DNA of 23,667 nt from Desulfobulbus_C sp964551175 (GTDB lineage: Bacteria; Desulfobacterota; Desulfobulbia; Desulfobulbales; Desulfobulbaceae), in the NCBI GenBank assembly GCA_964551175.1, contig CAZKBZ010000040.1:1-23667 (forward strand). The letters are read 5' to 3'. A model generated the notes under the pieces. The model saw only the letters and a program-made list of their open reading frames with translations, was not told the origin of the DNA and searched no databases. Of this stretch, positions 1 through 9,100 are shown piece by piece. The translations under genes and the position numbers were made by a program. The stretch's first letter is position 1. The number at the start of each line of letters is the position of its first letter.

Positions 1-25
1 GTTCAACTGCTCATAATCACAGTTC

Positions 26-78
26 AAAAAAAAAGCGGCTCAAGGTTTCTGCAAAAGATGGGCTGACAAAACAGCCAC
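26..78 (-). terminator. Putative intrinsic terminator after the DAHP synthase gene
   Basis: Read on the minus strand, GTGGCT pairs with AGCCGC across a loop of roughly 35-40 bases, and the second arm runs straight into nine T residues (plus-strand A run at 26-34). A smaller nested hairpin, TGGCTG/CAGCC, sits inside the loop. The position, 25 bases past the stop codon, suits a terminator. The large loop makes it less certain than a compact hairpin would be. Confidence 0.4.
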
Positions 79-102
79 ACCCTCCCCTGTCTCTGCTGAT
101 TG

Positions 103-1452
103 TCAGCTTCTGATCATCTCTGCTATCTGAAAAGCCATTTCCAGTGACTGCTCGGCATTGAGCCTGGGATCACAGGTTGTCAGGTAGTTCCGGCCCAGCT
201 GTTCATCGGCCAGCTGGCGGGCTCCACCTGTACATTCAGTGACATCAGCGCCGGTGAGTTCAAAATGAACTCCACCCGGTATGGTTCCCTCTGCCCAGTG
301 CAGCTCAAAAAAACAGCGCAGTTCCGATAAAATATCATCAAAACTACGGGTCTTGTGCCCGTCCTCTGTCTTGCGGATATTGGCGTGCATGGGGTCGCAG
401 CACCAGAGAACATTCAGACCCTCTTTTTTCACTGCCCGCACAAGAGGTGGCAGATATTTTTCAACCTCCCTGGCCCCGAAACGCGCTATCAGGGTCATCC
501 TGCCCGGTTCATTCTCCGGATTCAACCGCTCCATAATGGCCAGAATATCATCTATGTCATGTTTCGGACCGACCTTCATACCCAGAGGATTGAGTACGCC
601 ACGCAGGAACTCCACATGTGCTCCGTCAATCTGACGGGTTCGGTCTCCAATCCACAGCATATGTGCGGAGCAGTCGTACCAGCCGCCGTCCATTGAGTCT
701 TCCCGGGTCAAGGCCTCTTCGTAACCTAAAAATAAAGCCTCATGGGAGGTGAAAAACTGGGCCTGCTTGAGCTGAGGTGTGTCAGTGGCAATACCAATGG
801 TTTCCATAAAATCCAGTGCCTGACTGATCTGTTTAGCCAGCCGCTCATACGAGCGTCCCATGGGAGACTGCTTAACAAATTCCTGGTTCCAGGCCTGTAC
901 TTTATGCAGGGCTCCAAAACCTCCCTTGGTAAAGGCACGCAGCAGGTTCAGGGTGGCAGCGGACATGTTGTACCCCTGCAGAAGACGCTGCGGGTCCGGA
1001 ATCCGGGCCTGCAGGTCCGGCTGCACCGAATTGGCCATATCACCCCGGTAGCTGGGCAGTTCGACACCGTTTACTATCTCGGTGTCACTGGATCGGGGTT
1101 TGGCATACTGGCCGGCAATACGTCCAACCTTGACAACTGGTTTGCCGCCGGCATAGGTCAAGGTAACCGCCATCTGCAGAAGGACTTTCAGAGTATCCCG
1201 GATATTGGGAGCAGTACAGCGGGAAAACTCTTCCGAGCAATCGCCGCCCTGGAGCAGGAAGGCGTCGCCACGAACCGCCTTGGCAAGTCCTGCCTTGAGG
1301 TCCCTGATTTCACCGGCAAATACCAGGGGCGGCAAGGTGGAAAGGGTTGCCAGAACCTCGTTGAGTTTTGTTTCATCCGGCCATTTCGGCTGCTGCAGAG
1401 CCGTTAAATTCTGCCAGGAAGATTTGTTCCAGTTCGTTGCTGTAGTAGTCAT
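103..1452 (-). CDS. Class II 3-deoxy-D-arabino-heptulosonate 7-phosphate (DAHP) synthase
   Basis: This enzyme condenses phosphoenolpyruvate with erythrose 4-phosphate to make DAHP, the first step of the shikimate pathway to aromatic amino acids. The 449-residue protein matches the class II (plant/Mycobacterium-type) family along its full length. Visible motifs are LLQGGDCSEEF with the metal-binding Cys near residue 72, KVGRIAGQYAKPRS near 108-121, TSHEALFLGYE, WIGDRTRQIDGAHVEFLRG, CDPMHAN, PGGVHFELTGADVTEC and CDPRLN, which together supply the C/H/E/D metal ligands and the phosphate-binding arginines. The start at 1452 (MTTTATNWNKSSW) is chosen because the family begins with an NW..SSW segment. 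An in-frame ATG at 1509 would add 19 unconserved residues, and neither start has a clear ribosome-binding site. The gene is last in a minus-strand group but is separated from its neighbour by a strong hairpin, so it is probably transcribed on its own. Confidence 0.95.
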   Translation of the reverse strand: MTTTATNWNKSSWQNLTALQQPKWPDETKLNEVLATLSTLPPLVFAGEIRDLKAGLAKAVRGDAFLLQGGDCSEEFSRCTAPNIRDTLKVLLQMAVTLTYAGGKPVVKVGRIAGQYAKPRSSDTEIVNGVELPSYRGDMANSVQPDLQARIPDPQRLLQGYNMSAATLNLLRAFTKGGFGALHKVQAWNQEFVKQSPMGRSYERLAKQISQALDFMETIGIATDTPQLKQAQFFTSHEALFLGYEEALTREDSMDGGWYDCSAHMLWIGDRTRQIDGAHVEFLRGVLNPLGMKVGPKHDIDDILAIMERLNPENEPGRMTLIARFGAREVEKYLPPLVRAVKKEGLNVLWCCDPMHANIRKTEDGHKTRSFDDILSELRCFFELHWAEGTIPGGVHFELTGADVTECTGGARQLADEQLGRNYLTTCDPRLNAEQSLEMAFQIAEMIRS

Positions 1453-1610
1453 GATACAATTTGTCAGTTCTGGTTGAATGGAAAAAAGTTTATATACCAT
1501 ATTTTTCATATCTATGCAGACATGAATTATGGTATTTCAGCTTGTTATATTGCTGCGGGGACAATAAAGCAGGGGACGTGTTACGAAATCATCTGTGTTG
1601 ATATTCTAAA

Positions 1611-1660
1611 CTACAGGGGCACCGGTATACAGTACTGGCTGTATGCCGGTGCCCCTGTAG
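1611..1660 (-). terminator. Long hairpin terminator between the nuclease-fold gene and the DAHP synthase
   Basis: Two 22-base arms (1611-1632 and 1639-1660) are complementary with a single mismatch around a 6-base loop. The hairpin starts 11 bases beyond the stop codon of the minus-strand gene at 1671, as expected for its terminator. The T-tract that follows on that strand is short (TTTAG). The structure could therefore also act as an mRNA 3'-end stabiliser, or be read from either side. Confidence 0.6.
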
Positions 1661-1670
1661 TTCAATCTGT

Positions 1671-2237
1671 TCAGGGCAGGTTACAGGAATCACCCCTGCA
1701 GCAGACTTCAAGATCAAAAACATTGAGAACGCGCAGGGTCCGTTCCCGCTGTTCCTCATCAGCAGGGGGACTGCAGCTGTACTGTCCGATCAGTGTTTCA
1801 GCCTGTTTCCGGTCCGGAATAGCCTCCATGCCCGTAGCCAGCACCCTGCCGGTGGCGGTTTCAAGCAACTCGGCATCACGGCCGTTGGTGACCACGGCCA
1901 GCGGTATGCAGTACTCCCTGTCAAGCACCCGGGCAGCGGCCAGGGCCGGTTTTTCCCTGGTTACAAGCGATCCGGGTCCGTAGCGCAGGATAAACAGACG
2001 CTTACCTGCGACGGACACGGTCAGGTCAATGATGGAGCGAACAAAAATATTGTTAAAGGTTGTTTCAATGGTGAGGCGGGGTTCCAGTTCATGCCTGGCA
2101 AACCCCTTATCCTCAACCATCATCCGTTCCAGGTCCTGCCGTATCCGCTCATCGTCGGTATCGGGCAGCTCCACACCGGTCAGGTAATCTTTTAAAATAC
2201 CGTAAACAAGGTGATGCCCTGAAATTTCACGTTCCAT
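1671..2237 (-). CDS. HsdR N-terminal-like (PD-(D/E)xK fold) protein, probably catalytically inactive
   Basis: A 188-residue protein resembling the type I restriction enzyme R-subunit N-terminal domain (HSDR_N_2 type): an N-terminal helical part (DDERIRQDLERMMVE), a central beta region beginning IIDLTVSVAGKRLFILRYG, and the family's VVTNG motif near 116-120. In active members, the conserved Asp (here D71) is followed one strand later by E-x-K. Here that position reads LFILRYGPGS, so the E and K appear to be missing. The C-terminus carries a Cys cluster, CCRGDSC (179-185). No restriction or modification partners are nearby. The neighbour is acsE, so a role linked to one-carbon metabolism is possible but unproven. 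The ATG at 2237 is preferred over the in-frame TTG at 2258, because the TTG lies inside a hairpin. Neither has a good ribosome-binding site. Confidence 0.7.
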   Translation of the reverse strand: MEREISGHHLVYGILKDYLTGVELPDTDDERIRQDLERMMVEDKGFARHELEPRLTIETTFNNIFVRSIIDLTVSVAGKRLFILRYGPGSLVTREKPALAAARVLDREYCIPLAVVTNGRDAELLETATGRVLATGMEAIPDRKQAETLIGQYSCSPPADEEQRERTLRVLNVFDLEVCCRGDSCNLP

Positions 2238-2244
2238 AATCAAA

Positions 2245-2280
2245 CTGAAGACCGGCAATCTTTCAGTATCCGGTCTTCAG
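2245..2280 (-). terminator. Hairpin just downstream of acsE
   Basis: A perfect 11-bp inverted repeat (arms CTGAAGACCGG at 2245-2255 and CCGGTCTTCAG at 2270-2280) has a 14-base loop. On the minus strand it lies 9 bases past the acsE stop codon and is followed by TTTGATT. It could terminate or attenuate transcription after acsE, or protect the acsE 3' end while reducing expression of the next gene, whose start codon lies only 8 bases beyond it. Confidence 0.5.
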
Positions 2281-2289
2281 CCCAATCTT

Positions 2290-3186
2290 CTATAACTCCA
2301 GCCAGGACTCGGAAAAAACGGTCTGTCCGGACAGGGCCTTGTAGGTCTTGTAATGCTCCAGAGCCTTACCCTCCAGTGTGGAAGGATCGGGATCATTGCC
2401 GTCCATCATGCCATGGACCAGATCCACCAGATCCTGGCGCTCTCCTTTACAGATGGCCATGATCTCATCATCATAGGAATTGACAATGGCAGTGGTCAGG
2501 CCATACTTCATCAGCATGATGAGATAGGTCCGGTCGAGATAGTGGCGCAGGTTATCGGCAACACCGTTGGAAACATTGGAAAGACCGATGGTCGATCCTG
2601 CACCCGGTGCAATGTCCTGCAGCATGCTCAGGAATTCAAGGCCCGCCAGGGTCTGGTCAGCACCCAGGGTGATCGGCGAGGCAATGGGATCAAACAGCAT
2701 CTTCTCATTGGGGATTCCAGCTTCGGTCAGTGCCATCAGCAGATCAACGGCCAGTGCAGCTCTCTCGTTTGAGTCTCTCGGCATACCATCCGGTCCCCAC
2801 AACAGGGCAACAACGCTGCAGCCGGCTTCGGCTGCTATCGGCACCAGCGCTTCCATCCTCTCCGGCCTGGCCATGATGGAGTTCAGGACTGCATCCTTTT
2901 TATTCTTTACAACCTTGAACCCGGCAGCCATTGCATCAACATTGGTGGTATCAAGAACCAATGGCAGGTCACTGACCTCCTCGACAAGCCCAACCACCCA
3001 TGGCATCAACTCTTCACCATCTTTTCTGGCCGGACCAATATTCAAATCGAGATAGGAAGCCCCTGCTGCTGTCTCTTCTTTAGCCATCTCCTGGATTGGT
3101 GCAGGGTTTCTCTCCTTCATGGCAGTGCCACTCCGGATACCCATAATATTGATGCTCTCAGCGATTGCCTTTACCGTTATTGCCAT
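2290..3186 (-). CDS. acsE: 5-Methyltetrahydrofolate:corrinoid/iron-sulfur protein methyltransferase (AcsE-like)
   Basis: Members of this family move the methyl group of methyltetrahydrofolate to the cobalamin of the corrinoid iron-sulfur protein in the methyl branch of the Wood-Ljungdahl pathway. The 298-residue protein is a pterin-binding TIM barrel. It shows ERNPAPIQEMAKEE, the pterin-site YLDLNIGP (near 45-52), LDTTNVDA (near 78-85), a DP.ASP segment and the LSNVSNG strand (near 202-208) with the conserved Asn. It is about 35 residues longer than the Moorella enzyme because of a C-terminal extension (DLVDLVHGMMDGNDPDPSTLEGKALEHYKTYK region). The start is well supported: AGGAG lies 7 bases before the ATG. 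The other acs genes are not in the window. In sulfate reducers the pathway can run in the oxidative direction; other methyl-accepting corrinoid proteins cannot be ruled out as partner. Confidence 0.88.
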   Translation of the reverse strand: MAITVKAIAESINIMGIRSGTAMKERNPAPIQEMAKEETAAGASYLDLNIGPARKDGEELMPWVVGLVEEVSDLPLVLDTTNVDAMAAGFKVVKNKKDAVLNSIMARPERMEALVPIAAEAGCSVVALLWGPDGMPRDSNERAALAVDLLMALTEAGIPNEKMLFDPIASPITLGADQTLAGLEFLSMLQDIAPGAGSTIGLSNVSNGVADNLRHYLDRTYLIMLMKYGLTTAIVNSYDDEIMAICKGERQDLVDLVHGMMDGNDPDPSTLEGKALEHYKTYKALSGQTVFSESWLEL

Positions 3187-3430
3187 TTGCGTTCTCCTTT
3201 GGTAAAATATTTACACAAAATTCTGTATATGTTCGGCACTGGTCCCCGCGTGCCTTCAGGCAGGATTACCATTATCAGCAGCTTTTCCGGGTCTGGCAGG
3301 TTATGCACAGAGCATAAACCACACATTATCCCAGCCGTATGATTTCCTTATAATCCGCCCTACATACAGTAATTATTTTATTCGAATTTTAGCGTATTTG
3401 TCAATCATCAAATTCCAATACTCTCCCTCA
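3187..3430. promoter_or_regulatory. Divergent intergenic region with a putative plus-strand promoter
   Basis: This 244-base spacer separates acsE (minus) from the efflux operon (plus). A perfect TATAAT at 3349-3354 is a candidate -10 for the efflux operon; 17 bases upstream the -35 position reads TTATCC, a weak match. A small hairpin (GGTTATGC/GCATAAACC, loop ACAGA) lies near 3299-3320. I looked for cobalamin and folate riboswitch signatures on the acsE strand and saw none. No operator or regulator gene is evident. Confidence 0.35.
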
Positions 3431-4846
3431 ATGTACAGCCTGCGTCTTCTGCTGAAGTTCTTCCTGCTGCTGCAGCCACTGCTTTTCTGCGGCTGCATGG
3501 ATCTTCGTCCCTGGCCTGCAGCCCCTGTTGCCACTGATCTGCCCAGTCATTTTTCTCTGTACAACGCATCGGATGATGCCATTGTGCCGTGGTGGAGCAG
3601 TTTGAACAGTGTTGAACTTGACCAGCTGATCGAAAGCGGGCTGACGGAGAATCTCGACCTGCAGGAGGCCTGGGCCAGGTTCTCTCAAGTCCGGGCAGTG
3701 GCAGCAAAAGTAAAAGCGGATCAATATCCGGATCTATGGCTGGACACCTCTGCTGCTCATCTGCGAACCGACAGCCCGGACAGCCGACAGCAGACCGACG
3801 ACAACTTTACCCTTGGTGTGCATAGTGGCTATGAGGTTGACCTGTGGGGAAGGATACAGGCAAAGGTCAGCAGCGCTGAACTTGATCTTGATGCCAGCCG
3901 CGAGGATGTCAACGGGCTGCTGCTGAGCCTGAGCACCATGATTGGTGAAACCTGGGTGGAACTGCTCTCCCAGCGCCAGCAGGAGCAACAGCTGGAACAG
4001 GAACTGGAGATTAATACAAAACTGCTGGAACTCATTGAAATGCGTTTTACCATGTCCCGAGCCGGTGCTCTTGATGTCTACCAGCAGGGGCAGACAGTGA
4101 CCGCTCTGAAAGGTGGGCTCATTCATTCCCGGGCCCGCAGGCAGCTGCAGCTCAACCAGCTGGCCATTCTCACCGGACGCCCGGCTACCACAGACCTGCA
4201 GCTGAGCCAGGTGCAGTTTCCGAAGATTTCCTCTCTGCCTCCCACCGGTCTGCCTGCAGACCTGCTGGCAAGGCGGCCGGACATCCGGGCCGCAGGCCTG
4301 CGACTGCAGAGTGCAGACTGGCAGGTTGCAGCTGCCCGGGCAGACCGGCTTCCCAAACTCACCCTTGGCGGTGCTGTCAACTATACTTCAACAGCCCTTG
4401 ACATCCTGCTGGATAACTGGATACTGAGACTGGCTGCCTCGGTGACCGGACCGATCTTTGACGGCGGTTACCGCCAGGCAGAGGTCAAACGGACTCAGGC
4501 TGTAGTTGATGAACGACTGGCCAGGTACCGTAACACCGTTCTCACTGCTATCCGTGAGGTTGAAGATGGACTGGCAAGGGAGCAACAGTATCGGGATTCC
4601 CTTGCCAATATCGATCAACAGCTTCAGTTGACCAGAATGGCCTATCGGGAGGCCACCTGGCGCTATCTTAACGGCCTCAACGACTTCCTGCCCGTGCTCA
4701 GGGAACAGATCAACCTGATCACCTTTCAGCTTGACCGGATACGAACAGGTGCAGACCTGCTTAAGGCAAGAATCAGTCTCTACAAGGCTCTGGGCGGCAG
4801 TTGGATGGAAGAGATAACTGAACCTGAAAAATTGAATGGATCCTGA
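3431..4846 (+). CDS. TolC/NodT-type outer-membrane efflux lipoprotein
   Basis: Outer-membrane channel component of a tripartite RND pump. The 471-residue protein has a hydrophobic signal sequence (MYSLRLLLKFFLLLQPLLFCGC) ending in a Cys-containing lipobox-like LLFCGC, so it is probably lipidated, although Phe at -3 and Cys at -2 make the lipobox atypical. The body shows the two-repeat OEP pattern: WW..L....LD.LI..gL, NLDLQEAWARFSQVRA, YEVDLWGRI, then in the second half LPADLLARRPDIRAAGLRLQSADWQVAAARADRLP and a long helical segment (RYRNTVLTAIREVEDGLA). These are hallmark NodT-family motifs. The start at 3431 is chosen because the signal peptide begins there; an upstream TTG at 3398 would add a non-signal extension. 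Its stop overlaps the start of the next gene by 11 bases, implying translational coupling. Substrate unknown. Confidence 0.9.
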   Translation: MYSLRLLLKFFLLLQPLLFCGCMDLRPWPAAPVATDLPSHFSLYNASDDAIVPWWSSLNSVELDQLIESGLTENLDLQEAWARFSQVRAVAAKVKADQYPDLWLDTSAAHLRTDSPDSRQQTDDNFTLGVHSGYEVDLWGRIQAKVSSAELDLDASREDVNGLLLSLSTMIGETWVELLSQRQQEQQLEQELEINTKLLELIEMRFTMSRAGALDVYQQGQTVTALKGGLIHSRARRQLQLNQLAILTGRPATTDLQLSQVQFPKISSLPPTGLPADLLARRPDIRAAGLRLQSADWQVAAARADRLPKLTLGGAVNYTSTALDILLDNWILRLAASVTGPIFDGGYRQAEVKRTQAVVDERLARYRNTVLTAIREVEDGLAREQQYRDSLANIDQQLQLTRMAYREATWRYLNGLNDFLPVLREQINLITFQLDRIRTGADLLKARISLYKALGGSWMEEITEPEKLNGS

Positions 4847-6110
4847 CAAGATGAATGATAAACTCCTCCCGGATGAACCACTGCCCCCGGATACTCCTGT
4901 TCCGGTGCGATCAAACAGCCGGAAAATAGTGGCTGTTGTTTTAATCGGTGCAGTACTGGTTTGCGGCTGGTTCATCGCACGCAGCCTGCTGCATTCCAAA
5001 CCGGAAGTCAGCCGCAAAAAACCTGCAGAGATGAAAACCGTTGTCCGGTTGCAGCAGCTCCAAGCTGCAGACCATGCCCTTGAAGTTGAGGTCATGGGTA
5101 CCGTTGTTGCCGCGCAGATACTTGATCTCAAACCCCGGGTTTCCGGCAGGGTTGTTGAAGTAAATCCGGAACTTGTCCCCGGCAGTCAGCTTAAGAGAGA
5201 TGACATTATCCTGAAAATTGATGAAAAGGACTACCTGCTTGCTTTAGAGCGCAGCCGTAACAACCTGCAGAAGGCTGCCATGGATCTGCGCCTTGAACAG
5301 GGCAACCAGACAGTGGCCAGGCGTGAATTTGACCTGATCCGCGAGTATGCGAGCTCCGGCCTTGACAATGCACCCCTTGATCTGGCCCTGCGCAAACCGC
5401 AGCTGGCCAAGGCAAAGGCTGCGGAAGCCGCCGCCCGCACCCAGGTGCAGCAGGCAGAACTGAACCTGAATCGTACCATCCTGAGGGCCCCGTTTAATGG
5501 GGTCGTCCTGGAAAAATCTGTGGCTGTCGGAGCCCAGGTCTCACCGCAGACCACGGTGGCCAGACTGGCAGGAACCGATGAATTCTGGATCCGGATCACC
5601 ATCCCCCGACAGGACCTGCCGGACATTCTGCTTCCATCTGCCGGCAGCAAGCCGATGCAGGTCACCGTCCTGCCTGTACCAGAACAGAGGAATGCAAACA
5701 GCCAATGGCAGGGGACAATGCTTCGGCTGCTGTCTGATGTTGATCCCCAGGGTCTCATGGCCAGATTGCTTATCTCCGTCAAAAACCCCCTGCTGCAGAA
5801 CGGTAAAAACCCGTTGCTGCTGGGTTCAATGGTCAAGGTTCTGCTTCCCGGCAGGACCTTCAACGCATGCTTTGCAATACCGCGCACAGCTGTACGGCCT
5901 GATAACACCGTGCTGCTCGCAAATGAAGACAACAGGCTGGAAATCCGATCGGTTACCGTGGCACGACTGGATCGCGACCTGGCCTATATAACTGCCGGAC
6001 TGGCAGATGGTGAACGGCTGATTATCTCCCCTGTACCGGCTCCCATTTCCGGTATGAATGTCTCCCCGGCAAAGGGCGAAAAACCTGCAGCCGGACAATC
6101 TGCTCCATGA
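4836..6110 (+). CDS. RND efflux periplasmic adaptor (membrane-fusion protein)
   Basis: This is the adaptor that links the inner-membrane RND pump to the outer-membrane channel. The 424-residue protein has one N-terminal membrane anchor (about residues 29-49) rather than a lipobox. A first lipoyl half follows (VVAAQILDLKPRVSGRVVEV...LVPGSQLKRDDIILKIDEKDY, about 90-135), then an alpha-helical hairpin rich in Ala/Gln/Leu (about 135-210), then the second lipoyl half (LNRTILRAPFNGVVLEKSVAVGAQV, about 212-236), a beta-barrel and a membrane-proximal domain. Motif order and length are typical of the HlyD/AcrA superfamily. An alternative start is the in-frame ATG at 4851. The coding region overlaps both neighbours (11 bases upstream, ATGA downstream), so the three genes form one transcription and translation unit. 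Confidence 0.92.
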   Translation: MDPDKMNDKLLPDEPLPPDTPVPVRSNSRKIVAVVLIGAVLVCGWFIARSLLHSKPEVSRKKPAEMKTVVRLQQLQAADHALEVEVMGTVVAAQILDLKPRVSGRVVEVNPELVPGSQLKRDDIILKIDEKDYLLALERSRNNLQKAAMDLRLEQGNQTVARREFDLIREYASSGLDNAPLDLALRKPQLAKAKAAEAAARTQVQQAELNLNRTILRAPFNGVVLEKSVAVGAQVSPQTTVARLAGTDEFWIRITIPRQDLPDILLPSAGSKPMQVTVLPVPEQRNANSQWQGTMLRLLSDVDPQGLMARLLISVKNPLLQNGKNPLLLGSMVKVLLPGRTFNACFAIPRTAVRPDNTVLLANEDNRLEIRSVTVARLDRDLAYITAGLADGERLIISPVPAPISGMNVSPAKGEKPAAGQSAP

Positions 6111-9100
6111 GCAGGGCTGCTCTCTCCCGACACAACGGTCCCATGGGCTGGATGGCTGCCAATCCGGTGGCAGCCAATATCCTGATGCTCTTTTTTCTGC
6201 TGGGCGGACTCTACTGGGGGACCCAGATCAAGCAGGAGGTCTTTCCCGAATTTGACCTGGACGAGGTGATTATCAGGGTTGCCTATCCCGGCGCCAGTCC
6301 CGAAGAAGTGGCCGAAGGCATCATCCTGCCGGTTGAAGAGGCAATTTCTACCCTGGAGGGAATAAAAGAGATCACCAGCACAGCAGTTGAAGGCAGCGGC
6401 ACAGTCCGGGTGGAAGCTATGCTGGACACGGACCTGCAGCAACTGGCCCTGGACATTAAAAATGAAGTGGACAGGATTACCTCTTTTCCTGTTGATGCGG
6501 AAGAACCGTCCGTAACGATCCCGATCAAGCGCAGGTCAGTCATCACCCTGATCCTGTATGGTGATCTCTCCCGCCATGTTCTGCGTGAAAACGCAGAGAT
6601 GGTTCGCGACCGGCTGCTCCAGGATCCGGTCATTTCACAGGTTGAACTGCTTGGTGCCCGTCCCCTTGAAATCTCCATTGAAATCTCTCATGATCTCCTG
6701 CGCAGTTATGATCTAAGCCTTCAGGAAATTGCCACCCGTATCCGCCAGGCTTCACTCAACCTGCCCGGCGGCGTCATCAAGGCCCCCGGCGGGCAGGTGC
6801 AGCTGCGGATGAAGGAACGGAAAGATTTCGGTAGTGAATTCGAGAACTTGCCTGTCCTGACTACCAGTGACGGCACTCCAGTCCTGCTGCGGGATATTGC
6901 TATGGTCACGGACGGTTTCAGAGAAACAGACCGGGAACTGAGCTATAACCATAAGCCGGCCATCGGCGTCGAGGTTTTCAGGGTGGGTGAGCAGGGGCCC
7001 ATTGAAATTGCCGAAGCTGTGCGTCGCCATATGAGGATACTGCAGGCAATACTTCCCGAAGGAATAGAAGTGGCAGCCGTGAATGACCGCTCAGAGATAT
7101 ATAAACAGCGGCTGCAGCTGCTGCTCAAAAACGGTTACCTGGGCCTGATCCTGGTTTTTCTGCTGCTCGGGATCTTCCTGGAACCGCGCCTTGCCTTCTG
7201 GGTGACCATGGGAATCCCTGTTTCTTTCCTGGGCTCCCTGCTCTTTCTGCCCATGCTTGATGTGTCCATCAACATGGTGTCTCTGTTTGCCTTTATTGTC
7301 TCTCTCGGCATAGTGGTGGATGACACCATCATTATCGGCGAAAACGTATACAGGCTCAGGCAACAGGGGTTATCAGCCATGGAGGCCGCCATCAGCGGCG
7401 CACGGGAAATGGCGGTGCCTGTAACCTTTGCGGTCCTGACCAACATCATCACCTTCATGCCCCTCTATTTCGTGCCCGGGGTAATGGGAAAAATATTTCG
7501 CAACATCCCCCTGGTCGTGGTTGTTGTTTTCCTCATCTCACTTGTGGAGGCACTCTTTGTCCTGCCTGCCCATCTCGGCCACCAGAAGCCTCTGCAGGGC
7601 AAAGCTGCCGCCGTGATCGCCGGCTGGCAGCAAACGATCAGCATTGGTATCCGCCGCCTTATTCAGCAGGTTTTCACCCCCACGCTTATTTTTTGCCTGC
7701 GCTACCGGTATATTACTGTTGCCCTGGGTCTGACCCTGCTGATGATCACCGGTGCCTGGATAAAAAGCGGCCGCATGGGCATGACCATGTTTCCCCGTAT
7801 TGAATCCGACAAGGCTTACGTGCGCTTTACCCTGCCGGTCGGGGTTTCACCTGACAAAACAAGGGCTGTGCAGCAGCAACTGCTGTCTGCAGCAGAGAAA
7901 ATCGTCAGAAAAAACGGCGGCAGACAGCTGGTTCACGGTATCCTGTCTGAAATAGATGAAAACCACGGCTGGATAAAAGTCTACCTGACGTCACCGGATA
8001 TTCGGCCGCTGTCTACGGCTGCATTTGTCAGAAAATGGCGAAAAACCGCCGGACAGATCCCCGGTCTTGAATCCATCCGTTTTAAATCCAACTTCGGTGG
8101 CCCCGGTTCAGGCGCCTCCCTGACAATAGAACTGGAGCACCGGGATGCAACCCAGCTCGAACAGGCTGGAAGTGAACTGGCATTTGCCCTGGAATCCTTT
8201 GCTACGGTCAGCGATATTGACGACGGGATAGAACAGGGAAAAGTACAGTTTGACTTCCAGCTGCTGCCGGAAGGTTACCGGCTGGGATTGAGGCCGGAAA
8301 CCGTGGCCCGCCAGATCAGATCCGCCTTTTACGGCTATGAGATTACCCGCCAGTTGCGGGGCAGAAATGAAGTCAAGGTCATGGTCCGGTTACCGGAACA
8401 GGAGCGAAGATCACTGCATACCCTGGAAAGCCTGATGATCCGGCTGCCAGCCGGCGGTGAAGTCCCGCTGGCTGGAGTTGCCTCCATCAGCCGGGGACGC
8501 GCTTATACTCAAATTGAACGCCGCAACGGCCGCAGGATTATCCAGGTCACCGCTGATGTCAATCCGCCCAGCCAGGCTGACCAGGTGGTCACGGTCCTGA
8601 AAAACGATGTCCTGCCAGGGCTGCAGGACCGCTTTCCAGGTCTGGCCTACAGTTTCGGTGGCAAGCAGAAGGACCGGGTGGAATCCATGCAGGCACTGGC
8701 AAGGGGAATGGCCACGGCTCTGCTGCTGGTTTACGTGCTGCTGGCCGTGGTCTTCAGGTCATACATTCAGCCGGCGATCATTATGGCCGCTATACCCTTT
8801 GGCATTGTCGGAGCGGTTATGGGCCATCTCGTGATGGGCTATTCCCTGAGCCTGGTCTCTTTTTTCGGCATTGTGGCCCTGTCCGGCGTGGTGGTCAATG
8901 ACTCACTGGTGCTCATTGATCTTGCCAACCGCAAACGAAATCTCGGCCAGACCGGTTATGCAGCGGTCGTCAATGGTGCTGTTTCCCGCTTCCGCCCCAT
9001 CCTGCTCACCACCCTGACCACTTTTTTCGGACTGCTGCCCATGATATTTGAGACCTCCCGCCAGGCCAGGTTTCTGATTCCCATGGCAATTTCCCTGGGC

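Noticed and set aside
742..1407. Long plus-strand open frame (221 codons) opposite the DAHP synthase
   Set aside because: It lies wholly antisense to a clearly conserved gene and has no recognisable domain.
3187..3397. Possible cobalamin or folate riboswitch before acsE
   Set aside because: No B12-box or other recognisable riboswitch core on the acsE strand.
4388..5932. Long minus-strand open frames (233-247 codons) opposite the efflux genes
   Set aside because: Antisense shadows of GC-rich conserved genes, with Arg/Ser-rich or low-information products.
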